This document shows positions 60,229-64,000 of a DNA stretch of 64,000 nucleotides, piece by piece. Position numbers and translations under genes: made by a program. The first letter of the stretch is position 1; each line of letters starts with the position of its first letter. The DNA is taken from contig CM025854.1 in assembly GCA_003952965.2 (NCBI GenBank), forward strand, positions 2,825,788-2,889,787, read 5' to 3'. This DNA comes from Morella rubra. Taxonomy: Eukaryota > Streptophyta > Magnoliopsida > Fagales > Myricaceae. Under the pieces are notes generated by a model. It saw only the letters and a list, made by a program, of their open reading frames with translations. It did no database searches and was not told the origin of the DNA.

Positions 60229-61620
60229 GCTGTTGATGGTGTTTCTTGCTGGTTAATTTTTGACGAGGGGATTCAAACTGCAAAGCAATCTGCATCTAAA
60301 ACTAGGATGCGGATATTTTGCCCGTAAAGAAGAGGAAACAAAGATCTGGGTTTTTCAGACGAGGTCATTTGTCATTCCCTTGTTTAAGATGCTCAGTTTT
60401 GATGTAAGAAAAGGATATCTAGCAAGCCACATCTATCTTTGCCATTAAACCAATGATTGCGAGATCATGTGATTGCAAGTATGCAGTCAAGCTCCTAGAG
60501 AGAAGAAAAAAAGAAACAATTGTGCAGTCCAGCTGATAGCTTTCCCCGCTGAGGCTTGCGTTCAGCTGAATGATGCGATGACTGTACAGGAAAACATATA
60601 GAAAACGAGATTTCTTTTTTCTTGTTTCTGGTGATTCGTAGAACAAGTCCAAATAGGAATCGCCAATGAATAATTCTTTCAATATTATTGAAAATTTTGG
60701 AACCCTGTTTGAGCTCCAGTATGATTAAGCAATTGGAAATGTATGCGGATCATTTTTATTAGTTAAGACCTTTTATCTGTCGTTCGTCTCTGACTGTGCC
60801 GTGATTAATCAGCATATCCTTTCAAAGGAACCTAAGCATGATCTTCTCCGTATTTCGTCGGTGCATTGAGAGGGATTTCAGATTACACTTCACCCTAACT
60901 GGTACAGGTTTTCAGTCGCCATGTGCAATTTTCCAGCTTTCGGGACTGACAATAAAGGCAAATCCTTTGCTTCCAGTAGATTTTTCTTGGCCAGTTTAGA
61001 CCATAGATTAAAATCGGATCAAAATGCTCTGTAATTTTTTGTTTGAATTGCATGATACAATTTAGAGAAAGATCATTGTTCCATAAATTCTGAGTAGGAA
61101 AAAATTCCAAAAAATCCTAATCTATTAAAACTACACAAAAGAAGGTGCAATCATTTGCTGAGTAAACTTGTTACAATCATTTGCTGAGTAGTCTTGTTCC
61201 ATTCTGGACTCCTGTTTACTGGTTTAGTCTGGAAAAGTACGATCAAAACAAGTGCCATGTCTTGTCTAGCATGCCGCATGCGGCAGACGTAACCTTCTCG
61301 TTGGAAGGCACCTGGATCCATGGCTACTGGTATGCTCCATTGTCTTCTTTTCTACTTTCTTAGCGCCCCACCATACAAACATCATGACTGGGACTACCGC
61401 AGATGACTTACATTGCATCAATTTTTAGCTTTGGAATTGGCTTCGTTTGGTTGGTAAGGTGATGTACTATTATGCTTGTATCATGTGATAGATTCTGTTT
61501 GAGACGGAAGAGAAGTACAAGATTGTATGGAGTATACAGTGGTTTACTGGTCCCTCTAAGTAAAAGAGTGTAGACACAGCCCCTCAATATACCGTGGCTC
61601 ACTTGATTGAGATTAGGAAA
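60229..61620. other. TOC90 3' flank
   Basis: Moderate GC sequence after the TOC90 stop probably includes its 3' UTR. Short frames at 60260-60448, 60419-60682 and 61181-61363 have no recognised family or splice support. Confidence 0.4.
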
Positions 61621-64000
61621 AAAAAAATTTAATTATTTGGACTTTCCACGTGGAGCATGATTTGTTTGTGAGTTTTGGATTGAATAAAAATAAATTTAAA
61701 TGGTGAAGAAAAGTATGCAACTTTTAAAAAAGAAAAGATTATTTTTGTTTTGCTTATATAAGTACTATAATCGAAAAGAATGGAAAATTAAAAAAAGACA
61801 TCAAAACCTTATTGTACATACTACACTATTTGGTTTAAGTAATAATAGTTCCGTTTACATGATTTTTTTTCTTTAATTCCTTCTTTCAATATTTTTGCAT
61901 GAACATAAAAAATTTCCTTTTATTCGGTTTTTATCTAATTTTTTACAATAAAACTTTTCTCATTGAATGAGTGTATCTATTAATTAAGTATATTAAGTAT
62001 AGTGACCACTATAGTTTCTATTGGAAGATCAATTAATATGAAAAATTCTCAGAATTAAATTTCTGGCCCAGTCAATTAAAAAAAAACAGCAGTTGAACCT
62101 TATTTTTTATTCTTTAGAGATATTTTATTGTCATTAAATAGCTGATATAATTAACTACGATTTATATGTTAATTTTTTTTCTTTTTTCATTTCTTGAATT
62201 TAAGAGTAAATTAATTACTAGATATTAATTAAATAATATTAATTTTAACATGAACAATATTATAAAACACATAAGAATTTCAAAATCTAGTCCTACGTAG
62301 CTGTTTCAAATATCTCATGCTTTAAACTAATATTTAAAGAAATTTTTTTAATTAGATGGCACGTGCCGCACGCCATACATTTGGAAAATATCTTGAGTAC
62401 CAATACGGGCTATACAGACAGAAATTAGAGGGAGGTAGGGACACCTTTAATGTCTCAAATATTTTTATACCAACTTCAACAAATTCCATTATTTATTAAC
62501 AAACTCTATTTCTTTTTTTATTAAAAAGTTTCATCAAATCTTTTTGTCTCTTTATTTTTTAACAAACTCTAATAAAAATAATTTTTACAATCAAAATTTT
62601 TTTCTTAATGTATTGAGAGTAAAAAAATATGTTTGAAAAGGCAATTTTTTATGGGTTTTGTAAAAAAATAATAATAATAACTTTTGCGTTGTTTTTTCAT
62701 ATAAATTGGTGTCAATGATAGCTCCAAATTTTTATTTAAGATTGAAATGTTTTTTACAAAAAAAAAAAAAAAAACCATGTTTGAATTAGAAAACGTTTTT
62801 AAAATTAAAAAAAAAAAATTTAAAGACCATTAAACAAATATAGCCAATTATTTTTTGGAGGTTTTTTTTTCAGATTTATAATGGATGTAACAGAAGGTAA
62901 CTCGTCTTACTATCTAGAACATTTTTTAAATCGAGATCATAACGGATGTCAATAGTAAATAAATTATGCGGAAGCTTAATTTACATAATTATTGGAAAAC
63001 TTTTTATTTTTAGTCGCTCAAAATACTATGTATTGAACACTAATTTCTCTCCTTTTTGTGTAGCCACAAGCAGCTGCATGCATTCAATTCCCTAGACTTG
63101 ACATTTCCTCAACAGATTCTGAAATTTTCTGAAATTTTCGTAAACCCATACTGTGAGAGAGGTCCCATTTGGTGAGCCCTAGAAGTGGTGCAACTGGAAT
63201 TTGGAGAGGTCCCATACTGTCAATTTGATATTGCAAATCTTAATGTCTAAGGTTGGACGATCTTACCAATTGCAACTAAATTACCCAATTTCTGTTTTGT
63301 ATCACACTTAAACATCAACAAATTATGTACCAGATATATATAAATCAAAGAAATTGTACCAATCTAAATCATGATTCTTTAGACAAAAAGACAATGCAGC
63401 AAGGTAGTCAATCCTAGTCGAATGAAGTGGACATGTAAACTGATGCAGTGGGTCTGCAGTTAGGGGAAGTGGAAGAAGTGCCAGAATGATCCATTTTAAA
63501 GTAATGGTAAAATGATCCATTTTAGAAATCTAATGACCTTTTTATAAGGACTAAAAATAAAATTTCTTAATTATTATGAAATAGCCACTAAAAATTATCC
63601 TTGTTAGTTGTGATAGAAGTTATATTCTCTAATAATATATCATATTTGTCATTAATGGTGACTATCTCAACTATAACAAGTAAAAAACAGAAAAAGAAAG
63701 AAAAAAGAGCAAATACGCTGATAAATGCTCGCTCCTTCATCTTATAATATAGGCAAAAACTCAATTTTACACCCATTTATCCTTAAGTTATTCTTTGATT
63801 TTCAACTTGATCATAGAAGTCCCTAAGTTTATAATTTTTGTCAAAAAAGTCCTCTTAAAATTTCATTCTCAAAATTAATAATTTACATGTCATTCCCATA
63901 ATAAATTGACATGTGTCACCTAAAACTAAAATCATGTAATATATAATTTTTTAAAAAAGTTTTTTCAATAATTTTTTTACATAATTTAAATAATTTCGTT
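61621..64000. other. AT-rich intergenic DNA, nothing recognised
   Basis: Very AT-rich with many A and T runs. No ORF, RNA gene, terminal repeat or long duplicated segment was recognised. Confidence 0.4.

Noticed and set aside
61181-61363. Small gene downstream of TOC90
   Set aside because: 60 codons, no recognised motif and no splice or start context beyond chance.
1-64000. tRNA, rRNA or CRISPR features
   Set aside because: No cloverleaf-like B-box patterns, rRNA segments or regularly spaced short repeats with unique spacers were found; the tRNA-like motif at 30.4-30.8 kb is a primer-binding site.

Overview
The window is nuclear DNA of a flowering plant. The evidence is an AT-rich background, genes with GT-AG introns, and plant-only families: a FAR1-related protein, a PPR protein, the chloroplast import receptor TOC90 and a receptor-like-protein (RLP) cluster. 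It is most likely a eudicot, but I cannot name the species from sequence alone. All coordinates and homologies come from reading the sequence; no alignment or database search was run.

Left part (1-13.15 kb): a FAR1-related (FRS) gene on + (1693-4104) converges on an intact eight-exon SLC35F/EamA-type transporter gene on - (4992-8425). A paralogue of the transporter follows (10614-12922, -). It keeps only exons 4-8 and has lost its last splice acceptor.

Duplicated segment (13.15-17.49 kb): a near-identical, internally deleted copy of the region around 50.11-56.83 kb. It holds a broken PPR gene fused to LINE sequence, plus the promoter and first 5' UTR exon of TOC90 without its coding exons.

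RLP cluster (17.5-49.5 kb): four - strand RLP relics (A 18.79-20.53, B 29.38-30.24, C 33.38-36.89, D 43.37-47.01 kb) in repeated units that share upstream and downstream DNA. All four look like pseudogenes in this assembly; C and D are nearly full length with small indels. The units carry insertions that differ between copies: a 5'-truncated L1-type LINE (24.36-28.76 kb), a Tourist-like MITE, a MITE with 9-bp target duplications, a LINE tail at 37.4 kb, and a 3.5-copy tandem array of a TRIM-like mini-LTR element at 30.25-30.93 kb.

Right part (49.5-64 kb): a LINE tail, a full-length PPR gene on - (51679-54240), and TOC90 on + (5' UTR exon near 55.65 kb, CDS 56897-60228). PPR and TOC90 are head to head and share an upstream region of about 1.4 kb. 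The last 3.7 kb is TOC90 downstream sequence and AT-rich DNA without a recognisable gene.

Interpretation: the join at 17494/17495 puts TOC90 intron sequence against RLP-unit sequence. The simplest reading is a tandem duplication of a block of at least 39 kb (about 17.5-56.8 kb), whose left copy was then deleted down to its last 4 kb. I saw no clearly new biochemical system. The notable content is structural: chimeric ORF formation, an orphan promoter, occupied/empty insertion-site pairs inside one window, and the tandem mini-LTR array.
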